Of a stretch of 64,000 nt of DNA, positions 32,853 through 43,433 are shown piece by piece. The translations under genes were made by a program, and so were the position numbers. The stretch's first letter is position 1. Each line of letters opens with the position of its first letter. The stretch is from Streptomyces griseoaurantiacus (GTDB lineage: Bacteria; Actinomycetota; Actinomycetes; Streptomycetales; Streptomycetaceae): NCBI GenBank assembly GCA_014656015.1, contig BNBP01000019.1, positions 39,922-103,921 on the forward strand, given 5' to 3'. The notes beneath the pieces are model-generated. The model did not search any database and was not told the DNA's origin. It worked only from the letters and a program-made list of their open reading frames with translations.

Positions 32853-34352
32853 TTGCCCCGCGCCCACATCACGCTCGACCGGCAGGCCGTCGTCGCCCCC
32901 GTCCGGCGCCGTACCTTCGGCTCCTTCGTCGAGCACCTCGGCCGCTCCGTGTACACCGGGCTGTACGAACCCGGACATCCGACCGCGAACGAGGACGGCT
33001 TCCGCATGGACGTCGTCGACCTCGTCAGGGAACTCGGAGCCACCACCGTCCGCTACCCGGGCGGCAACTTCGTCTCCGGGTTCCGCTGGGAGGACTCCGT
33101 CGGCCCGCGCGAGCGGCGGCCGGTGCGCCGCGACCTCGCCTGGCGCTCGCTGGAGTCCAACCAGGTCGGCCTCGACGAGTTCGCCCGCTGGCTCAAGCTC
33201 ACCGATTCAGAGCTGATGCTCGCGGTCAATGTGGCCACCCGGGGCATCCTGCCCGCCCTCGACCTGCTCGAGTACGCCAACCACCCGTCCGGCACCACCC
33301 TGTCCGACCAGCGCGTCGCCAACGGCACACCACAGCCGCACGACGTGCGCATGTGGTGCCTCGGCAACGAGATGGACGGCCCCTGGCAGACCGGCTTCAT
33401 GACGGCCGACGACTACGGCAAGCTCGCCGCCCGCACCGCCGCCGCCATGAAGCGGGCCGACAAGGACCTCGAACTCGTCGTCTGCGGCTCCTCCGGATCC
33501 GCCATGCCCACCTTCGGCGACTGGGAGCGCACCGTGCTGGAGCACAGCTACGAGCACGTCGACTACGTCTCGTGCCACGCGTACTACCAGGAGCAGGACG
33601 GAGACCTCGGCTCCTTCCTGGCCTCGGCGACCGACATGGACTACTTCATCGACACCGTCGTGGCGACCGCAGACCACGTGGGGCACAAGAAGCGCTCCAG
33701 GAAGAGGATCGACGTCTCCTTCGACGAGTGGAACGTCTGGTACCTCAAGGAGCACCAGGAGTCCGAGAAGGTCCACGAGGAGTGGCGGCACGCCCCCCGG
33801 CTCCTGGAGGACACCTACACGGTGGCGGACGCCGTCGTCGTCGGGAATCTGCTGATGACGCTCCTGCGCCGCAGCGACCGGGTCACCTCCGCCTCCCTCG
33901 CCCAGCTCGTGAACGTGATCGCCCCGATCATGACCGAGCCGGGCGGCCCGGCCTGGCGTCAGACGACCTTCCACCCCTTCTCGATCACCAGCCGGCTCGC
34001 CTCCGGCGAGGTGATCCGTCCCGTCATCGACTCGCCGGTGTACGAGACGGCCCGCTACGGCGAGGCCTGTCTCGTCGACGCCGTCGCGACCGTCGACGAG
34101 GACCGGGCCGCGGTCTTCCTCGTCAACCGCGATGTGAGGGAGACCGCGCAGGTGACCATCGACGTGCGGAGCCTCGGCTCCGCACGCGTCACGGAGGCCC
34201 TCACACTCGCCGACGAGGACGTGTACGCGAAGAACACGCTCGCCGAGCAGGACCGGGTGACGCCGGCCGCGAACAAGAGCGCGGCACTCGTCGACGGTCT
34301 GCTGACCATCGATCTGCCGCCGACCTCGTGGACGGCGCTCGCCCTGCGATGA
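32853..34352 (+). CDS. GH51 alpha-L-arabinofuranosidase
   Basis: This 499-residue intracellular enzyme removes arabinose side chains from arabinoxylan oligosaccharides. The start is TTG at 32853 after GAAAGGACC. The acid/base Glu173 is in CLGNEMDGPW and the nucleophile Glu292 in SFDEWNVWY. TFGSFVEHLGRSVYTGLYEP and RYPGGNFVSGF are standard GH51 blocks, and the C-terminal beta-sandwich ends PPTSWTALALR. No signal peptide is present, so it works with the importer just upstream. Its last four bases overlap the CocE-like gene. Confidence 0.95.
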   Translation: MPRAHITLDRQAVVAPVRRRTFGSFVEHLGRSVYTGLYEPGHPTANEDGFRMDVVDLVRELGATTVRYPGGNFVSGFRWEDSVGPRERRPVRRDLAWRSLESNQVGLDEFARWLKLTDSELMLAVNVATRGILPALDLLEYANHPSGTTLSDQRVANGTPQPHDVRMWCLGNEMDGPWQTGFMTADDYGKLAARTAAAMKRADKDLELVVCGSSGSAMPTFGDWERTVLEHSYEHVDYVSCHAYYQEQDGDLGSFLASATDMDYFIDTVVATADHVGHKKRSRKRIDVSFDEWNVWYLKEHQESEKVHEEWRHAPRLLEDTYTVADAVVVGNLLMTLLRRSDRVTSASLAQLVNVIAPIMTEPGGPAWRQTTFHPFSITSRLASGEVIRPVIDSPVYETARYGEACLVDAVATVDEDRAAVFLVNRDVRETAQVTIDVRSLGSARVTEALTLADEDVYAKNTLAEQDRVTPAANKSAALVDGLLTIDLPPTSWTALALR

Positions 34353-36139
34353 GCGGTCCTGAGATGGGCGGTCCTGAGATGGGCGGTCCTGAGACGGTGG
34401 GCGAGGACACCCGCTCCGCCCGGGAGCCGGCACCTCAGGACCCGGTCGCCGAACGCCGCGTCGTGCACTGCCCGTTGCGCGACGGGACCCGGCTGCGGAC
34501 CGTCCTGCTGCTCCCGCACGGCACCGGGCCCTGGCCCGCGCTCCTCACCCGCCACCCTTACGACGCGGCCCGCGAGGAGCACGAGGGGATGCTCGACGTG
34601 CGACGCCTCGTCGCCGCCGGGTATCTCCTCGCGCTCCAGGACGTGCGGGGCCGCTTCGGCTCCGAGGGCGTCTTCGACCCCGGGACGCAGGAGGTGGCCG
34701 ACGGCGCCGACGCCGTGGCGTGGCTCGCGGCACTGCCCGAGTGCGAGGGCGCCGTCGGGATGTGGGGCGCCTCCTACGCCTCGGACACCCAGTTCGCCGC
34801 CCTGCTGGGCGGCGCCCCGGCGCTGCGGGCGCTCGCCCCCGCCATGACGCCGGCCCTGTCCGCGCTCGACGGGTTCCGGTTCCGCGGCGGGGTGCCGGAG
34901 ATCGGCAGCACCCTGGCCTGGACGCACTACGCGATCGCCCCGGATCTGCTGGACCGCATCGGCTCCGCGCCCGAGCGGGAGGCCGAGCGCCGGCGGTGGG
35001 AGGCGACCGAGCGGGCGCTCGCTAGCGGCGCGGCGTTCCGGGCCGGCGCCCTGACCGGCGGGCGGGAGGCCGAGGCGATCGTCGGCTGGGGCCAGGTGGT
35101 CGACCGGACCGACACGGTCGACGTCCCCGTCCTCCTGATCGGCGGATGGTTCGACGTCTTCCTCGGGCCGACCCTGGAGCTCCACCGGCGTCTGCTGCGC
35201 CGCGCGGAGGAGACCGGCGGGCCGGTGCCCCGCCTTCTGGTCGGCCCGTGGACGCACGACGACTACTCGGGCCGGGCGGCCGGGGCGGACTTCGGACCGG
35301 GGGCGTCCGCCGACGACCTCGGCCACGACCTCGACGACGGTCTCGGCGACGAGGGGGACCTCACCGCGCTGCACCTGCGGTGGTTCGACACGACTCTTCG
35401 CGGCGGAGCGGCGGACCCGCCACCGGTGCGGGTGTTCCTGATGGGCGCCAACCGGTGGGTGGACCTGGCGGAGTTCCCCCCGCGCGAGGCGCGGACGCTG
35501 GAGCTGTACCTGGATCCCCGGGGCACGCTCACGACCGGGCCGCCGAACGGTGGCGAGCGGCGGCTGACGAGCGATCCGGCCGACCCGGTGCCGACCCGCG
35601 GCGGTGCGGTGCTCCTCTTCGCGCCGTTCGGTGCGGGCCCCGCCGACCAGTCGGCGATCGAGGCGCGGCCGGACGTGCTCTCGTGGCGCACCGCGCCGCT
35701 CACCGGGGAGCTGACGGTGATGGGCGCGGTCCGTGCCGTCGTCCACCTCTCGACCACGGGGACGGACGCGGACGTGGTCGTGCGGCTGTGCGACGAGCAC
35801 CCGGACGGCAGGAGCCTCCTCGTCACCGACGGCGTGCGGCGGGGCTCGGCGCGGTCCGTCGACCCGGTCACCGGTCAGGGAGCGAGAGGGCCGCTCGAGC
35901 CGGGCCGGGCGGAGGAGTTCCTCGTGGACCTCTGGTCGACGGCGCACACCTTCCTGCCGGGCCACCGGGTGCGCGTCGACCTCACCCCGAGTTCCTCACC
36001 GCGCTGGGACGTCGGAGCCAACGCCTACGCGCCGGACGGGACGGCCGCGGAGCCGGTGGCCGCGCGGTACACGGTCCATCAGGGTGCCGCGCGGCCGAGC
36101 CGTCTGCTCCTCCAGGTCGTGCCGGTGGCACCGTCCTGA
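34349..36139 (+). CDS. CocE/NonD family hydrolase (X-Pro dipeptidyl-peptidase S15 fold)
   Basis: This is a 596-residue alpha/beta hydrolase with a C-terminal jelly-roll domain. The catalytic triad is Ser142 in GASYAS, Asp269 in GGWFDVF and His303 in GPWTHDDY. The motif after the Ser is AS rather than the more usual GG, possibly altering the acyl pocket. The C-terminal domain begins near residue 345. It is coupled to the GH51 gene by an ATGA overlap, which suggests an esterase acting on acylated arabinoxylan fragments; peptidase or other esterase activity is possible. The first 16 residues come from a 15-base tandem repeat (GPEMG). Confidence 0.85.
   Translation: MSGPEMGGPEMGGPETVGEDTRSAREPAPQDPVAERRVVHCPLRDGTRLRTVLLLPHGTGPWPALLTRHPYDAAREEHEGMLDVRRLVAAGYLLALQDVRGRFGSEGVFDPGTQEVADGADAVAWLAALPECEGAVGMWGASYASDTQFAALLGGAPALRALAPAMTPALSALDGFRFRGGVPEIGSTLAWTHYAIAPDLLDRIGSAPEREAERRRWEATERALASGAAFRAGALTGGREAEAIVGWGQVVDRTDTVDVPVLLIGGWFDVFLGPTLELHRRLLRRAEETGGPVPRLLVGPWTHDDYSGRAAGADFGPGASADDLGHDLDDGLGDEGDLTALHLRWFDTTLRGGAADPPPVRVFLMGANRWVDLAEFPPREARTLELYLDPRGTLTTGPPNGGERRLTSDPADPVPTRGGAVLLFAPFGAGPADQSAIEARPDVLSWRTAPLTGELTVMGAVRAVVHLSTTGTDADVVVRLCDEHPDGRSLLVTDGVRRGSARSVDPVTGQGARGPLEPGRAEEFLVDLWSTAHTFLPGHRVRVDLTPSSSPRWDVGANAYAPDGTAAEPVAARYTVHQGAARPSRLLLQVVPVAPS
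34355..34399 (+). repeat. 15-bp tandem repeat inside the CocE-like gene
   Basis: Three 15-base units (GGTCCTGAGATGGGC twice, then a diverged copy) follow the start codon and encode GPEMG, GPEMG, GPETV. The repeat length keeps the frame, so copy number can vary without inactivating the gene. Confidence 0.8.
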
Positions 36140-36149
36140 CCCGCGCCGT

Positions 36150-37208
36150 TCAGCGGGGTGGGGCGGCGTCCGCCGGGGCGGGTCCGGTGGAGGCGCGCAG
36201 GACCAGCTCGGTGGCGAGCCGCATGCGGGCGGGCGACCGGGTGCCGCCGTCCTCGCCCCGGGAGAGGTCGAGCAGGAGCTTGACCGCCGCGGCGCCCAGC
36301 TCGGTGCTGGGCTGGCGGACGGTGGTCAGCCCGGGGGTGATGTACTGCGCCTCGGGCAGGTCGTCGAAGCCGACGACGCTGATGTCCTCGGGGATGCGCA
36401 GGCCCCGGGCGGCCAGTGCGTCGTAGACGCCGAGGGCCATGGAGTCGGCGCAGGCGAAGATGCCGGTGATCCCGGGGTCGCCGTCGAGGAGGGTGTGGGT
36501 GGCGGTCGCCGCCTTGGCGCGGTTCCATCCGCCGTGGGCCACCGACACCGTGGCGCCGCCGGCGGTCGCCGTGTCGGCCGCCCCGCGGAAGCCGTCGACG
36601 CGGGCCCGGCTGAAGAGGTGGCGGGCGTGGCCGGCGACCACTCCCATGCGGCGGTGCCCGAGGGAGAGAAGGTGTTCGGCGGCCATGCGGCCGCCCTCCC
36701 AGTTGGCGACGCCGATGCTCGCCACTCCCGGTGGGGGCGCGCTCATCGGGTCGATCAGCACGACCGGGACGCCCGCGGCGAAGAGCGCGCCGAACTGGTG
36801 GGAGGCGGGGTCGACCAGGGTCCCGATCACTCCCGCGGTGCGCCGTCTCAGTACCCGTGACACCCAGTCGCCCCCCGGTTCGGCGAGGGTCAGCACGACA
36901 TCGAGTCCCGCGGCCGACGCTTCCCTGCCGACGCCCGCGATCAGCAGGTTCGCCCAGGACCCCTCGAAGTGGGTGACCACGAGGTCGAGCACCTGGGACA
37001 GGCCCGTCTCGTCCCGCGCGCTCTCGCCCTTGGACCCGCCCCGGCGGGTGTAGCCGACGGCCTGCACGGCCTCCATGACCTTCGCGCGGGTCTCCGCCGA
37101 GACGTCGGTTCCGCCGCGCAGCACCTTGGACACGGTGGGCACGCTCGTACCGGCGGTCTTCGCCACCAGGGACAGGGTGGGGCGCGATCCGGCTGGTCGA
37201 GGCGGCAT
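36150..37208 (-). CDS. LacI family transcriptional regulator (BxlR-like)
   Basis: This is a 352-residue repressor. The N-terminal helix-turn-helix is LSLVAKTAGTSVPTVSKVLR (residues 12-31) followed by the hinge helix region. A periplasmic-binding-protein-like sugar domain follows, with GVIGTLVDP, LSLGHRRMGVVAGH and ISVVGFDDLPEAQYITPGLTTVRQP near the C-terminus. Sitting between the ABC/GH51 genes and the GH43/GH10/GH62 genes, it is the obvious regulator of the locus. It probably binds the CGAAACTTTCG repeats and releases them on sensing xylobiose or xylose. The ATG at 37208 has only a weak ribosome site. Confidence 0.9.
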   Translation of the reverse strand: MPPRPAGSRPTLSLVAKTAGTSVPTVSKVLRGGTDVSAETRAKVMEAVQAVGYTRRGGSKGESARDETGLSQVLDLVVTHFEGSWANLLIAGVGREASAAGLDVVLTLAEPGGDWVSRVLRRRTAGVIGTLVDPASHQFGALFAAGVPVVLIDPMSAPPPGVASIGVANWEGGRMAAEHLLSLGHRRMGVVAGHARHLFSRARVDGFRGAADTATAGGATVSVAHGGWNRAKAATATHTLLDGDPGITGIFACADSMALGVYDALAARGLRIPEDISVVGFDDLPEAQYITPGLTTVRQPSTELGAAAVKLLLDLSRGEDGGTRSPARMRLATELVLRASTGPAPADAAPPR

Positions 37209-37300
37209 GGTGGAAAGGTTAGCCCAAGCGGGCCGGGGGTCCGTGAGGGACGGGTGAAGCACCCGCAGGGGCGCCGGGCGGGGCACTGTCAGGGGTGGAA

Positions 37301-37349
37301 CCGGCCGCGGGCGGGTGCTCCTCGGGGTGCGGCGCCCGCCCGCGGCCGG
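37301..37349. terminator. Long hairpin between GH43 and the LacI gene
   Basis: A perfect 15-bp stem, CCGGCCGCGGGCGGG (37301-37315) and its complement (37335-37349), with a 19-base loop. It directly follows the GH43 stop on the minus strand. Confidence 0.75.
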
Positions 37350-37351
37350 GG

Positions 37352-38887
37352 TCAGGAGGAGGGTGCCGGAACCGGGACGTACTCGTACCAGTCGAAGGCG
37401 ACCTGCCCCTCGGTGGCGTACATGCCGATCACCCGTCCGGTGAAGCCGCAGGCGACCTCGGTGGAGAGGTAGCGTCCGTCCAGTTCGGCGAGCGGCCGGT
37501 TGTCCGGGGCCGCGGGGTCGCCGAGCCAGAAGGCGAGGGTGTCGGGGCCCGTGGTGCCGCCGTCGGTGAGTCCGGGGGAGGCGGGCACGAGGTCCCTCGT
37601 CCGGATCGTCACGGTCAGGCGCAGCGGCCCGGCGGGGGCGGGGCGACGGGCCACGGTCTGGCGCAGCGGTCCGATGCGGGCGAGGACGGCGACCTCCCCG
37701 TCGGCCGCCTCCACTTCGTAGTGGTGGGCCTCGTCGAGGCGCACGCAGAGGCCGCCGCGTCCGGTGCCGGGATCGATCTCGGCGGTGACGCGGCAGTCGT
37801 GGTGCTGCTGGCGGCGGCCGAGGAAGGTGTGGCCGGGGCTGTCGAGGGTGGGGCCGGTGGCGGTGAGGAGCAGCCGGCCGGGGCGCTCGGTGAGGGACCA
37901 GGAGCCCTCCGGGCGGGCGAAGGGCGAGATCCAGTGCGGGGCGAGGGCGGGCGCGTCGAAGTCGTCGCGGGCCGGCACGTCCGGTACGGGGTGCCAGGCG
38001 CCGCCGGGGGCCGCGTGCCGTTCGGGCACGGGTGCGAGGACGGGCCAGCCGTCCTCGTCCCATTCCACGGGGGTCAGGAACGTCTCGCGGCCGAGCACGT
38101 GCACGTCGGGGGTGAAGCCCCGGGGGCGCACGCCGAGCAGCACCATCCACCAGCTCCCGTCGGGGGCCTGTACCAGGTCGGCGTGGCCGGTGTTCTGGAT
38201 CGGGTGGGAGGTTCCGCTGTGGGACAGCAGGGGGTTGCCGGGCGCGCCCTCCCAGGGGCCGCGCGGCGAGCGGCTGCGGGCTAGGGACACGCTGTGGCCG
38301 CGTTCGGTGCCGCCCTCGGCGATCAGCAGGTACCACCAGTCGCCGATGCGGTAGAGGTGCGGTGCCTCGGGGAACTTGAGGCCGGTGCCCGACCAGGTGG
38401 GGAAGGGGCCTTCCAGCACCTTGCCGGTGGCCGGGTCGATCCTCGCCATGTTGATGCCCCCGGCGGGGCCGGAGAAGGCGCACCAGCAGGTGCCGTCCTC
38501 CTCCCAGGCCAGGTCGGGGTCGATGCCGGTGAGATCGATCCGGACGGGATCGCTCCAGGGGCCCTCGGGCCGCTCGGCGGTGACGAGGAAGTTGCCGCCC
38601 CCGTCGATGTTGGTGTTGACGACCCAGAAGCGGCCGTCGTGGTGGCGGATCGTGGGGGCGTACAGACCTCCGGACGCCTTGGCGCCGGGGAGGGGCAGCG
38701 GCAGCTGGCCGGGGCGGTCGAGCACGTTGCCGATCTGCTGCCAGTGCACGAGGTCCTTGCTGTGGAAGAGCGGCAGCCCGGGGAAGTACTCGAAGCTGGA
38801 GCACACCAGGTAGTAGTCGTCGCCGACCCGGCAGACGCTCGGGTCGGGGTGGAACCCGCTGATCACGGGGTTGTCGTACATGTGCAC
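37352..38887 (-). CDS. GH43 family beta-xylosidase/alpha-L-arabinofuranosidase
   Basis: This is a 511-residue enzyme without signal peptide, so intracellular. A five-bladed propeller starts with NPVISGFHPDPSVCRVGDDY: base Asp15, transition-state Asp123 (in GIDPDLAW) and acid Glu174 (KFPEAPHLY) are in place. A C-terminal beta-sandwich (from about residue 310, DDFDAPALAPHW) is typical of GH43 beta-xylosidases and shapes the pocket. The start is GTG at 38887 after GGGAG; a second ATG at 38881 is possible. It would cut xylo-oligosaccharides brought in by the ABC importer. Confidence 0.93.
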   Translation of the reverse strand: MHMYDNPVISGFHPDPSVCRVGDDYYLVCSSFEYFPGLPLFHSKDLVHWQQIGNVLDRPGQLPLPLPGAKASGGLYAPTIRHHDGRFWVVNTNIDGGGNFLVTAERPEGPWSDPVRIDLTGIDPDLAWEEDGTCWCAFSGPAGGINMARIDPATGKVLEGPFPTWSGTGLKFPEAPHLYRIGDWWYLLIAEGGTERGHSVSLARSRSPRGPWEGAPGNPLLSHSGTSHPIQNTGHADLVQAPDGSWWMVLLGVRPRGFTPDVHVLGRETFLTPVEWDEDGWPVLAPVPERHAAPGGAWHPVPDVPARDDFDAPALAPHWISPFARPEGSWSLTERPGRLLLTATGPTLDSPGHTFLGRRQQHHDCRVTAEIDPGTGRGGLCVRLDEAHHYEVEAADGEVAVLARIGPLRQTVARRPAPAGPLRLTVTIRTRDLVPASPGLTDGGTTGPDTLAFWLGDPAAPDNRPLAELDGRYLSTEVACGFTGRVIGMYATEGQVAFDWYEYVPVPAPSS

Positions 38888-39012
38888 AGGAACGTGCTCC
38901 CTTCGAGCCGCCGGGTGCCGTTCCGCGGGTGCGGGCGGTGCGGTTCTCGTTCGTTCATGGTGGCAGGGGGTGGGCGTCGCGCTTCGCGGCCGGGGTGGTG
39001 ACGCGTGCCGCG

Positions 39013-39040
39013 AGGGCCGCCGCCTTGGCGGCGGCGACCC
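39013..39040. terminator. Hairpin after the GH10 xylanase gene
   Basis: A perfect 9-bp stem GCCGCCGCC/GGCGGCGGC with a TT loop, flanked by AGGG and CCCT. It lies 50-80 bases downstream of the xylanase stop on the minus strand. Confidence 0.65.
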
Positions 39041-39092
39041 TCTTGGCGTCCGGCTCCGTCCCCGTCGGGGAGGGGGGCGGTGGCGGACCGTG

Positions 39093-40736
<1,644 letters not shown>

Positions 40737-40745
40737 TCAAGCGTT

Positions 40746-40755
40746 CGAAATCTCG
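40746..40755. promoter_or_regulatory. Weak second operator-like element before the xylanase
   Basis: CGAAATCTCG is a degenerate version of the CGAAACTTTCG element, one base shorter, next to TATACC on the minus strand, which could be a -10 sequence. It lies about 190 bases upstream of the xylanase start. Confidence 0.3.
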
Positions 40756-40842
40756 GTATACGGTCGGTTCACCGACAGGATGATTACGGGCGTGACGAAG
40801 GCTCGTCAACCGTCGCGACAGGATAATTTTCCGACGCACGAT

Positions 40843-40853
40843 CGAAACTTTCG
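40843..40853. promoter_or_regulatory. CGAAACTTTCG operator (xylanase side)
   Basis: CGAAACTTTCG is an inverted repeat of CGAAA and TTTCG around one base, within AT-rich DNA. Repeats of exactly this type are known upstream of Streptomyces xylanase genes and are bound by LacI-family repressors of the BxlR type. Confidence 0.7.
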
Positions 40854-41022
40854 GTAAAGCGAGTATCGCCGTCAAACCGGACGGTATGCCGAGTCGATGC
40901 GCCCTATCCGGAGTGTGCAGGGCTTTTTCCGTTCGCACGACGGCATGTGACGCTCCGTCGGGTGGGCCTCTTTATGGACAGATCCGTAGGAGCTCTTGAC
41001 CGGAGGACCCCGGCTTCTTAAC

Positions 41023-41050
41023 TTGAGGCGTCACAGGATCGGAATACCGT
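41023..41050 (+). promoter_or_regulatory. Probable promoter of the GH62 gene
   Basis: TTGAGG (41023-41028) and TACCGT (41045-41050) are separated by 16 bases. The operator at 41051-41061 follows immediately, over the expected transcription start, the usual position for repression. Confidence 0.5.
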
Positions 41051-41061
41051 CGAAACTTTCG
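41051..41061. promoter_or_regulatory. CGAAACTTTCG operator (GH62 side)
   Basis: An identical copy of the element at 40843, extended here to the 13-base TCGAAACTTTCGA. The presence of two exact copies in one divergent promoter supports joint control of both secreted enzymes. Confidence 0.72.
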
Positions 41062-41200
41062 ACCCCCACGACCCGCCCTGCCGACCCCCCGTTCCACTCC
41101 CCCACTCCCCCGCTCCCCCCCCATTCCTCGTCCGACTTCGACACGACAGCTCCACGGTTCCTCCGGCGCCACCCCACCCCGCCCCCAAGGAGGCCCTCCG

Positions 41201-42703
41201 ATGTGGTTCCGTCATCCGTCCCCGCGCCGCGCGAGACGCCTGCTGAGCGTTCTCGCGCCCCTGCTGCTCGTGGCCGCCTTCCTCGGGGCGCAGCCCGCCC
41301 AGGCCCGCTCGGCCGCGGTCGCGGCCGTCGACCCCGGCGCCACCTACGTGCTGGTCAACCGGAACAGCGGAAAGGCCCTGGACGTCTACAACATGGCCAC
41401 CGGCGACGGTGCCCGGCTCACCCAGTGGGCGAGGAACGACCAGAGCCAGCAGCAGTGGCAGTTCGTCGACTCCGGGGACGGCTACTACCGCCTCAAGTCC
41501 CGCCTGTCGGGCAAGGTGCTGGACGTCTACAACTGGTCCACCGCCAACGGCGGTTCGATCGTCCAGTGGACCGACCTGAACGGCACCAACCAGCAGTGGC
41601 GCCTGGTCGACGGCGGGGACGGCTACGTGCGGCTCGTCTCACGCCACAGCGGCAAGGCACTGGAGGTGCAGGGCGGTTCCACCGCCGACAACGCCGACAT
41701 CGTCCAGTACGACGACTGGGGCGGCGCCAACCAGCAGTGGAAGCTCGTCGAACTCGGCTCCGGCGACCCGGGCGACGGCGACCCCGGCGACGGCACCTGC
41801 GACCTTCCGTCCTCCTACCGCTGGAGTTCCTCGGGCGCGCTGGCGCAGCCCAAGCAGGGCTGGGTCTCGCTCAAGGACTTCACGGTCGCGCCCTACAACG
41901 GCCGGCAGCTCGTCTACGCGACCACGCACGACACGGGGACCAGGTGGGGTTCGATGAACTTCACCCCGTTCTCCGACTGGTCGGACATGGCCTCGGCGGG
42001 CCAGAACACGATGTCGAACTCCACCGTCGCCCCCACGCTCTTCTACTTCGCGCCGAAGAACGTCTGGGTGCTCGCCTACCAGTGGGGCGGGACCGCCTTC
42101 TCCTACCGGACGTCGAGCGATCCCACCAACCCCAACGGCTGGTCCTCGGAGCAGGTGCTCTTCTCCGGCGGCATCTCCGGCTCCGGAACCGGGCCGATCG
42201 ACCAGACGCTCATCGGTGACGGCACGAACATGTACCTGTTCTTCGCCGGCGACAACGGCAAGATCTACCGGGCCAGTATGCCGATCGGGAACTTCCCGGG
42301 CAGCTTCGGCTCCTCCTCGACGGTGGTCATGAGCGACTCCACCAACAACCTGTTCGAGGCCCCGCAGGTGTACAAGCTGAAGGGCCAGAACCGCTACCTC
42401 ATGATCGTCGAGGCGATCGGTTCGCAGGGCCGGTACTTCCGGTCCTTCACGGCTACCGGCCTGGGCGGCTCCTGGACCCCGCAGGCCGCCTCCGAGAGCA
42501 ACCCCTTCGCCGGCAAGGCCAACAGCGGCGCCTCCTGGACGAACGACATCAGCCACGGGGAACTGCTGCGCACCGGCCCCGACCAGACCATGACCGTCGA
42601 CCCCTGCGATCTGCGGCTGCTGTACCAGGGACGCAGCCCGAGTTCGGGCGGTGACTACGGTCTTCTGCCCTACCGTCCGGGGCTGCTGACACTGCGGCGC
42701 TGA
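41201..42703 (+). CDS. Secreted GH62 alpha-L-arabinofuranosidase with N-terminal CBM13
   Basis: This is a 500-residue secreted enzyme. Residues 1-35 are the signal peptide (AQPAQA). A ricin-type CBM13 (43-185) with three repeats (QQQWQFV, NQQWRLV, NQQWKLV) is followed by a [11 protein letters not shown] linker. The GH62 five-bladed propeller spans about 200-500, beginning [20 protein letters not shown] with the catalytic Asp in SLKDFTV. GH62 enzymes remove arabinose from arabinoxylan backbones and so open the polymer to the GH10 xylanase divergently encoded. The module order is the mirror of the xylanase (CBM first). The ATG at 41201 follows AAGGAGGCC. Confidence 0.96.
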   Translation: MWFRHPSPRRARRLLSVLAPLLLVAAFLGAQPAQARSAAVAAVDPGATYVLVNRNSGKALDVYNMATGDGARLTQWARNDQSQQQWQFVDSGDGYYRLKSRLSGKVLDVYNWSTANGGSIVQWTDLNGTNQQWRLVDGGDGYVRLVSRHSGKALEVQGGSTADNADIVQYDDWGGANQQWKLVELGSGDPGDGDPGDGTCDLPSSYRWSSSGALAQPKQGWVSLKDFTVAPYNGRQLVYATTHDTGTRWGSMNFTPFSDWSDMASAGQNTMSNSTVAPTLFYFAPKNVWVLAYQWGGTAFSYRTSSDPTNPNGWSSEQVLFSGGISGSGTGPIDQTLIGDGTNMYLFFAGDNGKIYRASMPIGNFPGSFGSSSTVVMSDSTNNLFEAPQVYKLKGQNRYLMIVEAIGSQGRYFRSFTATGLGGSWTPQAASESNPFAGKANSGASWTNDISHGELLRTGPDQTMTVDPCDLRLLYQGRSPSSGGDYGLLPYRPGLLTLRR

Positions 42704-42737
42704 CGGCGGGAGGGACCCGGCTCCGGTGGGGAGCCGA

Positions 42738-42773
42738 TGCGGCGGGCCCGGCGAGTGTGCCGGGCCCGCCGCA
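42738..42773. terminator. Bidirectional terminator between GH62 and TetR
   Basis: A perfect 15-bp stem, TGCGGCGGGCCCGGC and its complement, with a GAGTGT loop. It sits between convergent genes, so it probably serves both. Confidence 0.85.
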
Positions 42774-42793
42774 CTCGGGTTCCGGGGGCCGTG

Positions 42794-43378
42794 TCACCCG
42801 GCGGGCCGGGCGAGGCAGCGGCGCACGAGGTCGAGCGTGCGCGCGGTGACGGTGTCGAGCGGGGCGCCGCCGTCGACGGCGGCCAGCGCCGTGTGCAGCA
42901 TGCCGGCGATCAGGTCCGCGGTGAGCGCGGGCTCGGGAGTGCCGAGCTGCCGGACGGCCGCGCGGAAGGGTTCGACCTGTTCCAGGTGCAGCTCCCGCAG
43001 GCGCTCCAGGCAGGCCGGGGGGAGACCGGCGTTCATCAGCGCGGCGGCGGGCCGGTGCGCGCCTTCGGCACCGAGACGCAGGCTCTCCCGGAAGAAGGCC
43101 TCGATCCGTTCCACCGGTCCGTCGGCCGCGGCCACGGCCCGGGCGAGCGCCTCGTTGGAGCGCCGGAAGGCCTCCTCGGTGATGGTGGCCAGCAGGGCGG
43201 CCGAGGAGTCGAAGTACTGGTACACGCTGGAGCGGGCCAGGCCCGCGCGGGCGCCGACCGCCGCCGGTGTGACGGCGGCGGCGCCCTCGTTGACCAGGAG
43301 GTCGATCGCCGCCCCGATCAGCGCCTCGCGCTGCCGCGCGCGGTGTTCGGCGACGGTGGAGGCGCTGATCTTCGGCAT
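42794..43378 (-). CDS. TetR family transcriptional regulator
   Basis: This is a 194-residue regulator. The N-terminal helix-turn-helix region spans residues 15-60, with AAVTPAAVGARAGLARSSVYQYFDSSAALL. The rest is a variable helical ligand-binding domain. It is the third gene of a minus-strand run after an ABC transporter permease and ATPase, 56 bases after the ATPase stop. It probably represses the transporter operon by binding the palindromes at 45392-45433, responding to the exported compound. The ligand is unknown. Confidence 0.92.
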   Translation of the reverse strand: MPKISASTVAEHRARQREALIGAAIDLLVNEGAAAVTPAAVGARAGLARSSVYQYFDSSAALLATITEEAFRRSNEALARAVAAADGPVERIEAFFRESLRLGAEGAHRPAAALMNAGLPPACLERLRELHLEQVEPFRAAVRQLGTPEPALTADLIAGMLHTALAAVDGGAPLDTVTARTLDLVRRCLARPAG

Positions 43379-43433
43379 GCGGGACGGACTCCTGGGTGAC
43401 GGACGGGGCCGGGCGCGGGCCCACCGCCCCCGG

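Noticed and set aside
31898..34351. N-terminal 800 codons of a 1413-codon ORF in front of the CocE-like hydrolase
   Set aside because: They overlap the MalG permease and GH51 genes in another frame and are Arg/Pro-rich; the hydrolase starts at 34349 by ATGA overlap.
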